From: PCRC01 sp040384665
Lineage (GTDB): Bacteria; Pseudomonadota; Gammaproteobacteria; Burkholderiales; Burkholderiaceae_C
Length of the DNA stretch: 64,000 nucleotides
NCBI GenBank assembly: GCA_040384665.1
Contig: JAZKIY010000009.1
Location: 133,168 to 197,167 of the forward strand
Reading direction: 5' to 3'
Shown here: positions 33,683-42,370 of the stretch, piece by piece
Position numbering within the stretch: position 1 is the first letter of the stretch
Layout of the letters: every line of letters begins with the position of its first letter
Notes under the pieces: generated by a model
Databases searched by the model: none
What the model saw: only the letters and a program-made list of their open reading frames with translations
Told to the model about the DNA's origin: nothing
Position numbers and translations under genes: made by a program

Positions 33683-34921
33683 TCAAAGGCTGAAATCCCA
33701 CAGCCATGAAAGGCTGACACTTTTATTCCGATAGGTAAAAAGTGACACCACGTCTCGGTGGTTGATGTACCTAAACTCCAGTCGCACCCGTTGTAGCTCC
33801 GCTACGGGCCGTGTCAGCCCCAAAACGAGTGAGTCGAGAACCGGGTGTCGCGCCATGTCAATCAGACCGGGCGAATAAGCCTTGGAGTCCTGTGTGATCT
33901 GCCTTTGAACATTCCAATCCAGGGTGAATTGCGAGCCCAAGTCATGACCGCCAGAAGCGCCCAGCGTACTCAGTCGCCGGCTACCGCCCGGACGCCCAGC
34001 AGTTGGTTCATCTCTCCCAACTGCCAGTGACAGTTGCAGTAAATCGGTGCCCCCCAGCAAAACGCGCCAACTGGCGCGCGCCTGTGCCAACCAAGCATTA
34101 AATGACGGTTGAGTTGCAAACACCTGTCTTCCCAGCATGGCCTCCATGGTCAGTGCCTGAGGCCAAGATGAGCCAACTAATGGAATGGTCAAACCGATTT
34201 GTATTTGCCCCAACGTCTGGTATAGCCGATCCGCCAGCCCAATCGCACCCAATGCGCCGGATACGACGCACCGTGCAGCGCCGCACGACCAAGCTTGCTC
34301 CAAGTTGCCTAACGCAATGCCGGTATCAAAACGGTGCTGGTTGTCGTGATGCTTGGTCCTCACCAGCGCGCTGCCCCGAAAGTCGCTGCCAAAATCTACA
34401 TTTATTCCCGCGTCTAACGCAGTGAATTGATCACCCACCGGTAAAAACTCTGGCGTGAGTTCTATCACCACACCAGGAAAAGCGCTGCCAAGGACAAGGA
34501 GTGGGCTCGAAGCCCCTTGGTTGACATTAGAATCCCGCCCGCGTTGCGCGGACAAGCTAATTCGAGGCGTGTCGCGTTGACGCTCGGCACTGTTGGGCAT
34601 CGGGGCGTCGCAGCCCGATTGGCGCATCAGGGTTATTACCTCCATGATGCCTGTAGGTGGACTGAAAGATTGCTCAATGTAATTGAGCACCTCGTTTGTC
34701 AACTGTCGCTTGCCTTTTTGGCACAGTCGTAACGCAAGATCAAGCCAACTACCCGCATGCTCAGGATTAACGCTTACTTCATGCACCAGAGGTGCTAGCT
34801 GCGCATCGATGACTTCATTTGGAATCGTTGGGGCGGGAACTTCCGATGCGTGGGTGCACGAAAAGACGCCAGACATTGACAATGCAGCACAAGCTAACCA
34901 GAAGCTAGGTTTGTGAGTCAC
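33683..34921 (-). CDS. Putative outer-membrane protein: helical N-terminus plus beta-barrel
   Basis: 412 aa from a GTG start at 34921 that overlaps the TGA of the cyclase gene (GTGA). A signal peptide is visible (LACAALSMSGVFSCTHA). Residues ~30-110 look like TPR helices (PEHAGSWLDLALRLCQKGKR); the remainder (about 150-412) alternates hydrophobic and polar residues like a beta-barrel (RLEFRYINHRDVV, VSLSWLWDF). The plan recalls surface-lipoprotein-assembly-modifier-type (DUF560) proteins, but I cannot confirm the family. Tight coupling with the CHASE2 cyclase suggests joint sensing or assembly at the cell surface. Confidence 0.7.
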   Translation of the reverse strand: MTHKPSFWLACAALSMSGVFSCTHASEVPAPTIPNEVIDAQLAPLVHEVSVNPEHAGSWLDLALRLCQKGKRQLTNEVLNYIEQSFSPPTGIMEVITLMRQSGCDAPMPNSAERQRDTPRISLSAQRGRDSNVNQGASSPLLVLGSAFPGVVIELTPEFLPVGDQFTALDAGINVDFGSDFRGSALVRTKHHDNQHRFDTGIALGNLEQAWSCGAARCVVSGALGAIGLADRLYQTLGQIQIGLTIPLVGSSWPQALTMEAMLGRQVFATQPSFNAWLAQARASWRVLLGGTDLLQLSLAVGRDEPTAGRPGGSRRLSTLGASGGHDLGSQFTLDWNVQRQITQDSKAYSPGLIDMARHPVLDSLVLGLTRPVAELQRVRLEFRYINHRDVVSLFTYRNKSVSLSWLWDFSL

Positions 34922-36825
34922 ACCAACACCTTGGGTGTGAATATTTCCATGGATTTTTTGCGACCACGCAGTGAAATTTCACCCAGCCGCCTCAAACTAT
35001 GGCGCTGTGCTTCCCGTGCAGTCCCTGGGCCTACAACCACATCGTATGGCAAGTCGCGGGCCAGTTCCTGCAGTCTAGACGCCACGTTGACACTGTCTCC
35101 TACCGCAGTGTACGCGCCCCGAAATGGGGTACCTAGATCCCCAGCCACGGCCAAGCCTGAATCAATACCAATACGCACCCGAAGGGCGGGTTTGCCTTGG
35201 CTGGTTCTTTGGCGGTTGAACAACTGCACAGCCGCCACCATGGCCAATGCGGCATCCAGCGCCTTGTCGGCATGGTCAAAAGTGGGCAATGGTGCACCCC
35301 AGAAAGACATCAAGCCGTCCCCCGTGTACTTGTCCAGTGTCCCGTCATGCTCCAGAACTGGGCGGGTAATGCAATCCAAAAAATCACGCGTCAACGCTAC
35401 GGCTTCTTTGAGCGATGCATTCTCTACCAGGCCCGCATACCCTTGCATGTCGGCGATCAAGGTGGTGACGCGCAGAAAGCGCGGTGCCAGCAAGTCTTGT
35501 TGAGGTTGCTGGAGAATTTTGTCCAGAACAGGCTGTGCCACATAGTGGCGAAAAGTCTTTAATATCTGATTTGAGTACAGTTGTGACTGTCGCCATTCGT
35601 ACGGTATGGCAACTGCCAACAGCAGCAAATTTGTCAGCAAGGGGGCGGTGGGTGAAAAACGGGCATCGGGCGGCAACAACAATATGACCAGCAATAACCA
35701 GCCGAGGCTTGAGAGGCTTACTAAGCCCACACTCCACAAAGCTGGTAATTGCCAGAAAAAGAGCGCGCTGGCCAGCACCGTCCCCGCAATCCAGAATGTT
35801 GAAAGCCATCGCAGGTCGGTAATTTGCCGGTTCGATGGTGCATCAACTTGGTCCAGTAACTCTGACAGCGCTGATGCATGAACCAGCACGCCTGCGGTAG
35901 ATCGGTCAATCGGTGTGACAACCCGGTCGCCCAATCCGAAGGACGACGACCCGACCAACACCAGTTTGCCCTCAAGCATTGCGGCAGGTAAACGTTGCTG
36001 CAATACATCCGCTGCCGAGACCACGGTGTAGGCGCTCCAGCTGCGGCGGTATGGCAGCGTCCAGAAACCATTGATCTGCGGCACCACATGCGGATAGACG
36101 TTGCCTATGGACGGTGTGTGGGGTAGTGCGGGGTAGTTGCCAGAGCAACGGGCCAATGCAATGGAGAGAGGTTCGTACAAGCGCCCATCGAACCCGGTCA
36201 ATACGGGGAGTCGTCTGATGGCGCCATCATTGTCAGGGATCAACCCGATATTGCCCACGCAACGAGCTTTTGAGAGTGATGGCTGATTGCCAATATAACC
36301 AGCGGCAGGTATCACCACGATAGACGGTGGAACTGCATTTGTCTGCCACCCCTCGGCCAGTGCACCCACGCGCAATGAAGGGGTGCGTGGGACATAGTCG
36401 AAAGCTTGTGCCAATACCAGTGGTGCGTGCATCGACAAAGCCTTTAGTCGCTTGTCGCCGTCGGCGTCACCACTGAGCGGTAAAACAAAATCCAGTGCGA
36501 CAGCCTTGGCGCGGTAATCCGACAGCAGATGCTCTGTCAAGTCTGCAATGACGCTTCGTCTCCAAGGCCATTGACCCACTTGATTCAGGCTGATTTCGTC
36601 AATATCCACCACTACGATGCGGTGATCTGGCGCATCTGACGCATGCCAACGTATAACGGCGTCCTGAACTGACATGTCAAGGCGTTGAACTGGCGTCAAA
36701 TCGCTTTGCCACTGCAGGAGCATGCCCATTGACAATGAGGCCAATGCAATTAGCCAGCGCCAGCCCATCTGGGATCTCAGCTGTTGCAAAGCCAGCGGTA
36801 AAAGGCGAAGTTGTCTCAGCCCCAT
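34918..36825 (-). CDS. CHASE2-domain membrane adenylate cyclase (class III)
   Basis: 635 aa. An N-terminal transmembrane helix (WRWLIALASLSMGMLLQW) is followed by a ~280-residue extracytoplasmic CHASE2 sensor (RIVVVDIDEISLNQVGQWPW, VVTPIDRSTAGVLVHA), then three transmembrane helices (residues ~340-410) and a cytoplasmic cyclase domain. Catalytic residues are present: metal-binding Asp in LIADMQGYAGL and DKYTGDGLMSF, adenine-selecting Lys in the same motif, and Asn/Arg in SVNVASRL. This predicts conversion of ATP to cAMP under control of a periplasmic signal. It is coupled to the beta-barrel gene and lies 5 kb from a Crp-like regulator, which suggests a local cAMP circuit. Guanylate cyclase is unlikely given the Lys. 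Confidence 0.9.
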   Translation of the reverse strand: MGLRQLRLLPLALQQLRSQMGWRWLIALASLSMGMLLQWQSDLTPVQRLDMSVQDAVIRWHASDAPDHRIVVVDIDEISLNQVGQWPWRRSVIADLTEHLLSDYRAKAVALDFVLPLSGDADGDKRLKALSMHAPLVLAQAFDYVPRTPSLRVGALAEGWQTNAVPPSIVVIPAAGYIGNQPSLSKARCVGNIGLIPDNDGAIRRLPVLTGFDGRLYEPLSIALARCSGNYPALPHTPSIGNVYPHVVPQINGFWTLPYRRSWSAYTVVSAADVLQQRLPAAMLEGKLVLVGSSSFGLGDRVVTPIDRSTAGVLVHASALSELLDQVDAPSNRQITDLRWLSTFWIAGTVLASALFFWQLPALWSVGLVSLSSLGWLLLVILLLPPDARFSPTAPLLTNLLLLAVAIPYEWRQSQLYSNQILKTFRHYVAQPVLDKILQQPQQDLLAPRFLRVTTLIADMQGYAGLVENASLKEAVALTRDFLDCITRPVLEHDGTLDKYTGDGLMSFWGAPLPTFDHADKALDAALAMVAAVQLFNRQRTSQGKPALRVRIGIDSGLAVAGDLGTPFRGAYTAVGDSVNVASRLQELARDLPYDVVVGPGTAREAQRHSLRRLGEISLRGRKKSMEIFTPKVLV

Positions 36826-36981
36826 ATGCAGGGCACAGACAGATCGGTAAACAGTGACGAACTTATGGCCTCAGGCATAATTATTGAGTCGGATTATGCA
36901 GCCAGCCTATGGCATTAGCCTCATGGCCAATCTGTCGTCCGCCACGCCATCTAACCTATTTCTCCTACTTTGCCAGCCACC

Positions 36982-38127
36982 ATGGCGTCGGCCTCTCCTT
37001 CCGTCATTCTCAATGCCACAGCGTTGCTATCGCCTCTGAGCGGTATAGGGCGCTATGTTCATGAGCTGGCGGTCGCACTGCGCGGGTTGCACGTTCCCTT
37101 GCATTACTACTCTGCTGGACGTTGGAGTGAAGCAATGCCATTGATCCAATCAGAGCGCGTCACCGCAACGCGGCGGCTGATTGCGGGCGTGCCGGGCGCA
37201 CGATGGTGGGCCCGGCACGCGCAAAACCGGCTGTTCAGCCGAGGTGCGGCATCTTTGCACGGCTGCGTTTACCACGAGCCCAATTACCTGACATACGATT
37301 TTGATGGCCCTGTGGCGGTTACTGCGCACGACGCGTCATGGGTACGCTTTCCAGCGGCGCATCCTGCAGAGCGGGTGCGAATGATGGACCGGTATTTCCC
37401 GCGTTCCCTCGCACAGGCTCGGCGCGTGATTGTTGATTCGGATTTTGTCGCTGGCGAAATGCGCGACATTTTCGGATTGACACGGGACAAATTGCGAACA
37501 GTTCATTTGGGAGTTAGCCCCCGTTTCAAACCCATGAGTGCCCACGATACCTTCGGAACGTGTCAACGCTTTGGGTTGACCCATGGTCAATACATCCTGG
37601 CTGTTGGCACATTGGAGCCTAGAAAAAACCTGGCGACGCTGCTGTCTGCGTGGCGCCTTATCCCTGAAGCTTTGTCGCGCAAATTTCCACTTGTCGTGGC
37701 AGGCCAGACAGGCTGGCGGCACACCGATACAGATCAGCAAATGACCACTATGGCCCGATCTGGGCAACTGCGCTTGCTAGGGCATGTAGACGATGCCGAC
37801 TTGCCGGCGCTTTATGCCGCCAGTTGCATTTTTGTGTACCCATCACTTTACGAAGGCTTTGGGCTTCCGCCCCTTGAAGCCATGGCCAGCGGTGTGCCGG
37901 TGATCGCGTCTGACCGTGCCTCTATCCCCGAAGTGGTTGGTCAGGCAGGTGTTCTGGTCGATCCGCTGGACACTGACCTCTTGGCTTCAACCTTGAATCG
38001 TTTGCTCCAGGATTCAGAGGAGCGCACGCGCCTGGCCACGCTGGGTTTGGCGCAGTCCAGCCATTTCAGTTGGGCGGCTTGTGCCCTCAAAACTCTGGCT
38101 GTTTACAAGGAAATTCAGTCGTGTTGA
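36982..38127 (+). CDS. Glycosyltransferase, GT4 family
   Basis: 381 aa, GT-B fold. The donor-binding half has LAVGTLEPRKNLATLLSAW and LGHVDDADLPALYAASCIF, then YPSLYEGFGLPPLEAMASG (EX7E) and VPVIASDRASIPEV, resembling mannosyltransferases of O-antigen clusters. N-terminal half: LLSPLSGIGRYVHELAVAL. I use ATG 36982 (MASASPS); a TTG 12 bp upstream is less likely. Its last bases overlap the GTG start of the Wzm gene. Role: building the O-polysaccharide repeat, perhaps with GDP-D-rhamnose or GDP-mannose as donor (inference). Confidence 0.9.
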   Translation: MASASPSVILNATALLSPLSGIGRYVHELAVALRGLHVPLHYYSAGRWSEAMPLIQSERVTATRRLIAGVPGARWWARHAQNRLFSRGAASLHGCVYHEPNYLTYDFDGPVAVTAHDASWVRFPAAHPAERVRMMDRYFPRSLAQARRVIVDSDFVAGEMRDIFGLTRDKLRTVHLGVSPRFKPMSAHDTFGTCQRFGLTHGQYILAVGTLEPRKNLATLLSAWRLIPEALSRKFPLVVAGQTGWRHTDTDQQMTTMARSGQLRLLGHVDDADLPALYAASCIFVYPSLYEGFGLPPLEAMASGVPVIASDRASIPEVVGQAGVLVDPLDTDLLASTLNRLLQDSEERTRLATLGLAQSSHFSWAACALKTLAVYKEIQSC

Positions 38128-38912
38128 TCTCTGGTGCGCGCCGGCTATGGCAGTGGCGGGGATTCATCGCGGAAACCATACGGCGCGATTTTGCTGCGCG
38201 CAATGCGGGTACCGCGGGAGTCTGGAACTTTGTTCAACCGCTGGCCCAGATCGCCGTGTACATCTTGATCTTCTCCCATGTCATGCAGGCCAGATTGCCC
38301 GGTAGCGCAGACACGTTTGCTTACGGCATATTTATCTGTGCCGGCCTGTTACCCTGGCAGTTGTTTGCCGATACCGTGAACCGATCTACACAGATGTTCG
38401 TAGAGTACGGGGTTCAAATTAAGAAGGCAGCTTTCCCGCGAAGCGCCTTGTTGCTGACAGTGACAGGTTCCGCATTCGTCAACTTTGTGATCGTCTGGTG
38501 TTTTTTCATGCTTGCTACAGCGAGTGTTGGCCGGTTTCCAGGCGTGACCCTGCTTGCTGTAGTCCCGTTGCTGGTGCTTCTGTTGGCAATGGCCGCTGCG
38601 TTAGGGTTACTGCTCGCAGTTTTGAACGTCTACTTGCGTGATGTCGGAGCGCTCATTGCCACCGTCATGCCGTTTTTGTTTTGGCTCACCCCCATCGTCT
38701 GGCCATTACAAATCGTGCCTGCAGCATGGCATCCTGTGCTGCAGGCAAACCCACTCACAGGCGTGGTGACCGCCTTGCAAAGTGCGGTGCTTCACCAGCA
38801 GTGGCCTCATTGGGGCATGCTGTGGCCAGCCGTTGCTTTTACTGTCGTCACGGGTGTATTGGCGGTCGTTTATTACCGCAAGTGGTCGCCAGGGCTGGCG
38901 GACGAACTCTGA
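38121..38912 (+). CDS. wzm: O-polysaccharide ABC transporter permease (Wzm type)
   Basis: 263-aa inner-membrane protein with six predicted helices and the ABC-2 polysaccharide-export pattern (FIAETIRRDFAARNAGTAGV, VLNVYLRDVGALIATVMPFLFWLTPIVW, LQANPLTGVV). It exports undecaprenyl-linked O-antigen chains with its ATPase partner. The start is a GTG at 38121 overlapping the stop of the upstream glycosyltransferase; a TTG follows at once. The ATPase gene begins 5 bp after its stop. Confidence 0.92.
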   Translation: MLISGARRLWQWRGFIAETIRRDFAARNAGTAGVWNFVQPLAQIAVYILIFSHVMQARLPGSADTFAYGIFICAGLLPWQLFADTVNRSTQMFVEYGVQIKKAAFPRSALLLTVTGSAFVNFVIVWCFFMLATASVGRFPGVTLLAVVPLLVLLLAMAAALGLLLAVLNVYLRDVGALIATVMPFLFWLTPIVWPLQIVPAAWHPVLQANPLTGVVTALQSAVLHQQWPHWGMLWPAVAFTVVTGVLAVVYYRKWSPGLADEL

Positions 38913-38917
38913 GCAGT

Positions 38918-40828
38918 ATGAACGGGCACATCGTTATTCGGGCGGCGGGCAAAGCCTACCGGCGGTTCTCCAGCCGTCGCCACAAGTGGCTTGAGGTGCT
39001 GTCTTTAGGATGGTTTTCGCGTCACACCGAGCAGTGGGTGTTGCGTGAGGTGGACATGGAGGTTCAACCTGGCGAGTCTGTCGGCCTGATTGGTTACAAC
39101 GGCGCCGGCAAATCCACGTTGCTCAAGCTCGTGGCTGGCGTACTTGCGCCCACTGTTGGACGTGTCGAAAGCAGTGGACGAGTGGCCGCGATTCTTGAGC
39201 TTGGTGTCGGTTTCCACATGGAGCTGACGGGGCGCCAAAATATTCCGCTGGCCGGCCAATTGATGGGCTACACCGCCAGCGAGTTAACCAGCAGCACTGG
39301 CGACATCATGGCGTTTGCGGAACTTGGCGACATGATTGACCAACCGCTGCGGGCCTACTCGTCGGGGATGCTGGCCAGACTGGCTTTTTCTATCGCCACG
39401 GCAGTGCGTCCTGACATACTGATAGTGGACGAGGCCCTGTCGGTAGGGGATGCCTTTTTCCAGCACAAGAGCTTTGCGCGTATTCGGGCATACAAAGAGG
39501 CCGGCACTACGACGTTGTTCGTTTCCCACGACTTCAGTGCTATTCGTGCGCTGTGTGACCGGGTCGTGCTGTTCAATGGGGGACGCCTCATCATGGACGC
39601 CCAGCCACAAGTCGTACTGGACTATTACAACGCGCTGATAGCGCAGCGCGAAGCGCAGGCAGGTATAGAACGGCCCGCCATTGAGCAGTCTCCAGCTGGT
39701 GAAGCCGGTCTGTCGATCACCAGGTCTGGCACCGGCGAAGTCTCGCTGTCCAGTGTTCGTATTCTGGATGCTCAAGGGCACCCTACACTGCGCTTTTCTA
39801 CCGGTGACTTGGCAATCATCGATCTTCAGATGCGTGTGAACCGTCCTGTCGAAAGTCTGGTCGCAGGCATCATGATTCGGGACCGTGCTGGTAACCCTAT
39901 TTATGGCACCAACACGTGGCACTTACGGCAACCTTTGCTCCGGCTGGCCGCCAGCACGGACGCGCACGCCCGTTTTAGCTTACCCCTGCACTTGGGGAGC
40001 GGCAGTTACAGTCTTACTGTGGCCTTGACGGATCGGGACACGCACCTCTCGCACAACTTCGACTGGCAGGACAACCTGTTTGTGTTTGAGGTCACCAACG
40101 CGTCCCAGCCACCGTTTGTTGGCGTGGCGTTTTTGCCAACTGTTGTGAATGTTGCTCGCGATGTTCAAGCCCGGGATTTGCACGGCGATGCAAGTGCACC
40201 AGAGGCTGTAGTACACACATCTTGCGCCGACATGGTCGATCGTATCGTCGACACCATTGGCGCCGATGGTCAGACCATCGTGGTTTTAGGGCCTCGCGAA
40301 GCTTCTGCCATTGACATTGATCTTTCCGCGCAACGTGGGTGGCATGTGCATGCCCTCGAGTCCGGGGTCAGCCCGGACAACATTGAGCCATGGCTGGCAG
40401 AGCATGGACTAAACACCAGCTTCGATGTACTGGCGATCAACTTGCATGGCAATGACTACTGGGTCTGGCAGGCATTGCATGAGTGGCAGCCTCGCGTGGT
40501 GGTGATCGGTTGCAATGGTGCTTACCCACCGCCACGCCGCTGGGTCATGGCTCCGGCAGACGATTTTGTGTGGCGGGAAGACACTTACTACGGTGCCAGC
40601 CCACAATCCCTGTGCGACTTGGCAAAACAAAAAGGCTACGAACTGGTCTGTTGTGATGAACAAGGGCAGCATCTGTTCTTTGTCCAACAAGCGCTGTACG
40701 ACCAACTGGCAGCTGCATTGGCCATCCCTGACAATCGGATTTCCACCTTGTTCCGCCCCCCCCGATATGGCGAACCAGAAAACGGATGGACCTACCCCCG
40801 CCGCGACGGGCCTTCAGTCGAGATATAA
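38918..40828 (+). CDS. wzt: O-polysaccharide ABC transporter ATPase (Wzt type) fused to a methyltransferase-like domain
   Basis: 636 aa in three parts. Residues 1-240 are the ATPase: Walker A GYNGAGKST at 59-67, signature YSSGMLARL near 148, Walker B ILIVDEALS. Residues ~270-400 are the Wzt C-terminal beta-sandwich that binds the capped end of the O-chain (SLSSVRILDAQG, GSGSYSLTVAL). Residues ~435-600 are an additional domain resembling a SAM-methyltransferase-like fold (TIVVLGPREASAIDIDL, VLAINLHGNDYWVWQAL, PRVVVIGCNGA, YYGASPQSLCDLAKQKGY). Usual Wzt proteins stop near 400-430 aa. In related domains the motif reads D-x-D-G-N-D, here L-H-G-N-D, so activity may be lost or altered. Start is ATG 38918. 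Confidence 0.9.
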   Translation: MNGHIVIRAAGKAYRRFSSRRHKWLEVLSLGWFSRHTEQWVLREVDMEVQPGESVGLIGYNGAGKSTLLKLVAGVLAPTVGRVESSGRVAAILELGVGFHMELTGRQNIPLAGQLMGYTASELTSSTGDIMAFAELGDMIDQPLRAYSSGMLARLAFSIATAVRPDILIVDEALSVGDAFFQHKSFARIRAYKEAGTTTLFVSHDFSAIRALCDRVVLFNGGRLIMDAQPQVVLDYYNALIAQREAQAGIERPAIEQSPAGEAGLSITRSGTGEVSLSSVRILDAQGHPTLRFSTGDLAIIDLQMRVNRPVESLVAGIMIRDRAGNPIYGTNTWHLRQPLLRLAASTDAHARFSLPLHLGSGSYSLTVALTDRDTHLSHNFDWQDNLFVFEVTNASQPPFVGVAFLPTVVNVARDVQARDLHGDASAPEAVVHTSCADMVDRIVDTIGADGQTIVVLGPREASAIDIDLSAQRGWHVHALESGVSPDNIEPWLAEHGLNTSFDVLAINLHGNDYWVWQALHEWQPRVVVIGCNGAYPPPRRWVMAPADDFVWREDTYYGASPQSLCDLAKQKGYELVCCDEQGQHLFFVQQALYDQLAAALAIPDNRISTLFRPPRYGEPENGWTYPRRDGPSVEI

Positions 40829-40833
40829 AAATT

Positions 40834-40849
40834 AGAGCTTTTAGGCTCT
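40834..40849. terminator. Weak stem-loop after wzt
   Basis: AGAGC - 6-base loop - GCTCT just after the Wzt stop, with short T/A-rich flanks on both sides. It could attenuate readthrough into the CRP-controlled fecR-like gene. Support is modest. Confidence 0.4.
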
Positions 40850-40874
40850 TTAAAGCCCTTGCTGAATTGGCTTT

Positions 40875-40916
40875 TGTGATTTTTGTCACAGAACGATGAC
40901 GCTGGTTGACGATAAT
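40875..40916 (+). promoter_or_regulatory. CRP operator and -10 element of the FecR-domain gene
   Basis: Bases 40875-40890 read TGTGATTTTTGTCACA, a perfect match to the CRP consensus TGTGA-N6-TCACA. A GATAAT -10 element lies at 40911-40916, predicting a start near 40923; the operator centre (40882.5) is then about 41 bp upstream, the spacing of class II CRP-activated promoters. The ATG of the FecR-domain gene is at 40945. Confidence 0.8.
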
Positions 40917-40944
40917 GCAATGATTATTTGTCCCAAAAGTTCTC

Positions 40945-42303
40945 ATGCACGTTTCACGCGTTCGGCAGTCGATTTACCTGGCGGTATGGGCCATTGCTGC
41001 GACATTGATGGGTGTCGTTGGTCAGGCGCAAGCCGCCACAGCAGCAGGGGAAATCGTTTTTGCCAGCGGTGATGCAACCGTCAATGGTGCGGGTGCTGTC
41101 AAAGGAATGCGTGTCCTTGAGGGGGCGCAATTGCAAACGGGCCAGGCCGGCACGATTTACCTGAAGACGGTCGACAATGGTTTTCTGGTGTTACGCCAGA
41201 ATAGCAAAGCTACCGTTGTTACTTACCAAGTGAATTCTGCTGTACCGAGTCAGTCACGCATCAAAATTGACCTTGACCATGGTGTAGCACGGCACATCTC
41301 CGGCGATGCGGTCAAGCTGTCACGGCAAAATTTCCGTTTCAACACCCCGGTGGCAGCGATTGGTGTGCGCGGAACAGATTTCACGGTGTTTGCAGATGCG
41401 CAAGTCATGCGCGTCAATGTCAATTCTGGTGGCATCGTGGTGGGGGCGCTGGGGGTTGGGTGCATTGCGGCAGGCACGGGACCATGCGAAGGTGCAGCCA
41501 GTCGAGAACTGTTTGCAGGTGAGCAGAATTTGTTGCTCCAGGTTCGACGTGGAGAAAAACTGCCTGAACTGCTTCGGTCGGTTGAGTTGCGTCCTGACGC
41601 GGTCACCCCTCCCCGCAGCGACGAGCCGTCCGACGTAAAGTCCGGGCAAGGCAGTCGACACAGTACCGACAACCGCTCGAACAGCGGCCATGATGGTGGT
41701 GTGTCCAAGTCTGATCTGGCTTCCTCTGATCTTATAGAGGTCGGGACGCTGAGGGCTTTGACGGCACCTCCATCGACACAGCCGCCTGTGGCCGAGCCTG
41801 TGTCGCGTCAGGTTGTTTGGGGGCGCTGGGCGCCAGTTGCTGACGCACCCCGTGAAGCGGCCAAGCTCGCACTGACTGGTGGTTCAGATTTCATGCCCCC
41901 AGCGCTGGTGGACTCGTACTTCATCACGCGCACGGCGCAAGACAATTTTGTTCTCCCCGCTCAGGGGCGATTCGCGTTCACCATGACTGCGGGCGAAGCA
42001 TTTGTCGTTGATGCCAGTGGCCTTGGAGGCGCCGCAGCAATCGTGAATCCGCAGCTTGAGGTCGACTTTGTGAAGCGTGAATTTGGAACCAGCCTGCAGG
42101 TCGTCCGCGGCAGCACCAACGTTGATATTCGTGCACAGGGTGATGTCACAACTCAGGGCGAGCTGGTGAGTGACCTGTTCCGCTCTAACGCAGTGGTGCG
42201 GGGGCAACTCAGTGGAACGGCCGCCCAAGGCGCCGCTTACATTTTCAACCGTCAGCTCGACAACGGACTGCGTGTGATTGGCGGCACGAGCTGGGCGCGC
42301 TGA
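40945..42303 (+). CDS. FecR-domain periplasmic/exported protein
   Basis: 452 aa with a Sec signal peptide (YLAVWAIAATLMGVVGQAQA, cleavage before ATAAGE). Residues ~35-165 are a FecR-like domain: GEIVFASGDATVNGAG, EGAQLQTGQAGTIYLK, LRQNSKATVV, NFRFNTPVAAIGVRGTDF, a well conserved stretch in this family. Two cysteines (GCIAAGTGPCEG) follow. Residues ~200-280 are a charged, disordered linker and the rest reads as beta-rich. Genes of this type are often found with CHASE2 cyclases in betaproteobacteria, and here the cyclase lies 4 kb away. A perfect CRP operator sits upstream. No sigma factor is nearby, so it is unlikely to be a classical iron-siderophore FecR. Confidence 0.85.
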   Translation: MHVSRVRQSIYLAVWAIAATLMGVVGQAQAATAAGEIVFASGDATVNGAGAVKGMRVLEGAQLQTGQAGTIYLKTVDNGFLVLRQNSKATVVTYQVNSAVPSQSRIKIDLDHGVARHISGDAVKLSRQNFRFNTPVAAIGVRGTDFTVFADAQVMRVNVNSGGIVVGALGVGCIAAGTGPCEGAASRELFAGEQNLLLQVRRGEKLPELLRSVELRPDAVTPPRSDEPSDVKSGQGSRHSTDNRSNSGHDGGVSKSDLASSDLIEVGTLRALTAPPSTQPPVAEPVSRQVVWGRWAPVADAPREAAKLALTGGSDFMPPALVDSYFITRTAQDNFVLPAQGRFAFTMTAGEAFVVDASGLGGAAAIVNPQLEVDFVKREFGTSLQVVRGSTNVDIRAQGDVTTQGELVSDLFRSNAVVRGQLSGTAAQGAAYIFNRQLDNGLRVIGGTSWAR

Positions 42304-42370
42304 AGCACACCGTGCCCCTGCTCTAAACTCGGTGACTTTTGCAGGAACATCCTGCATTGCTCGCCGATTT

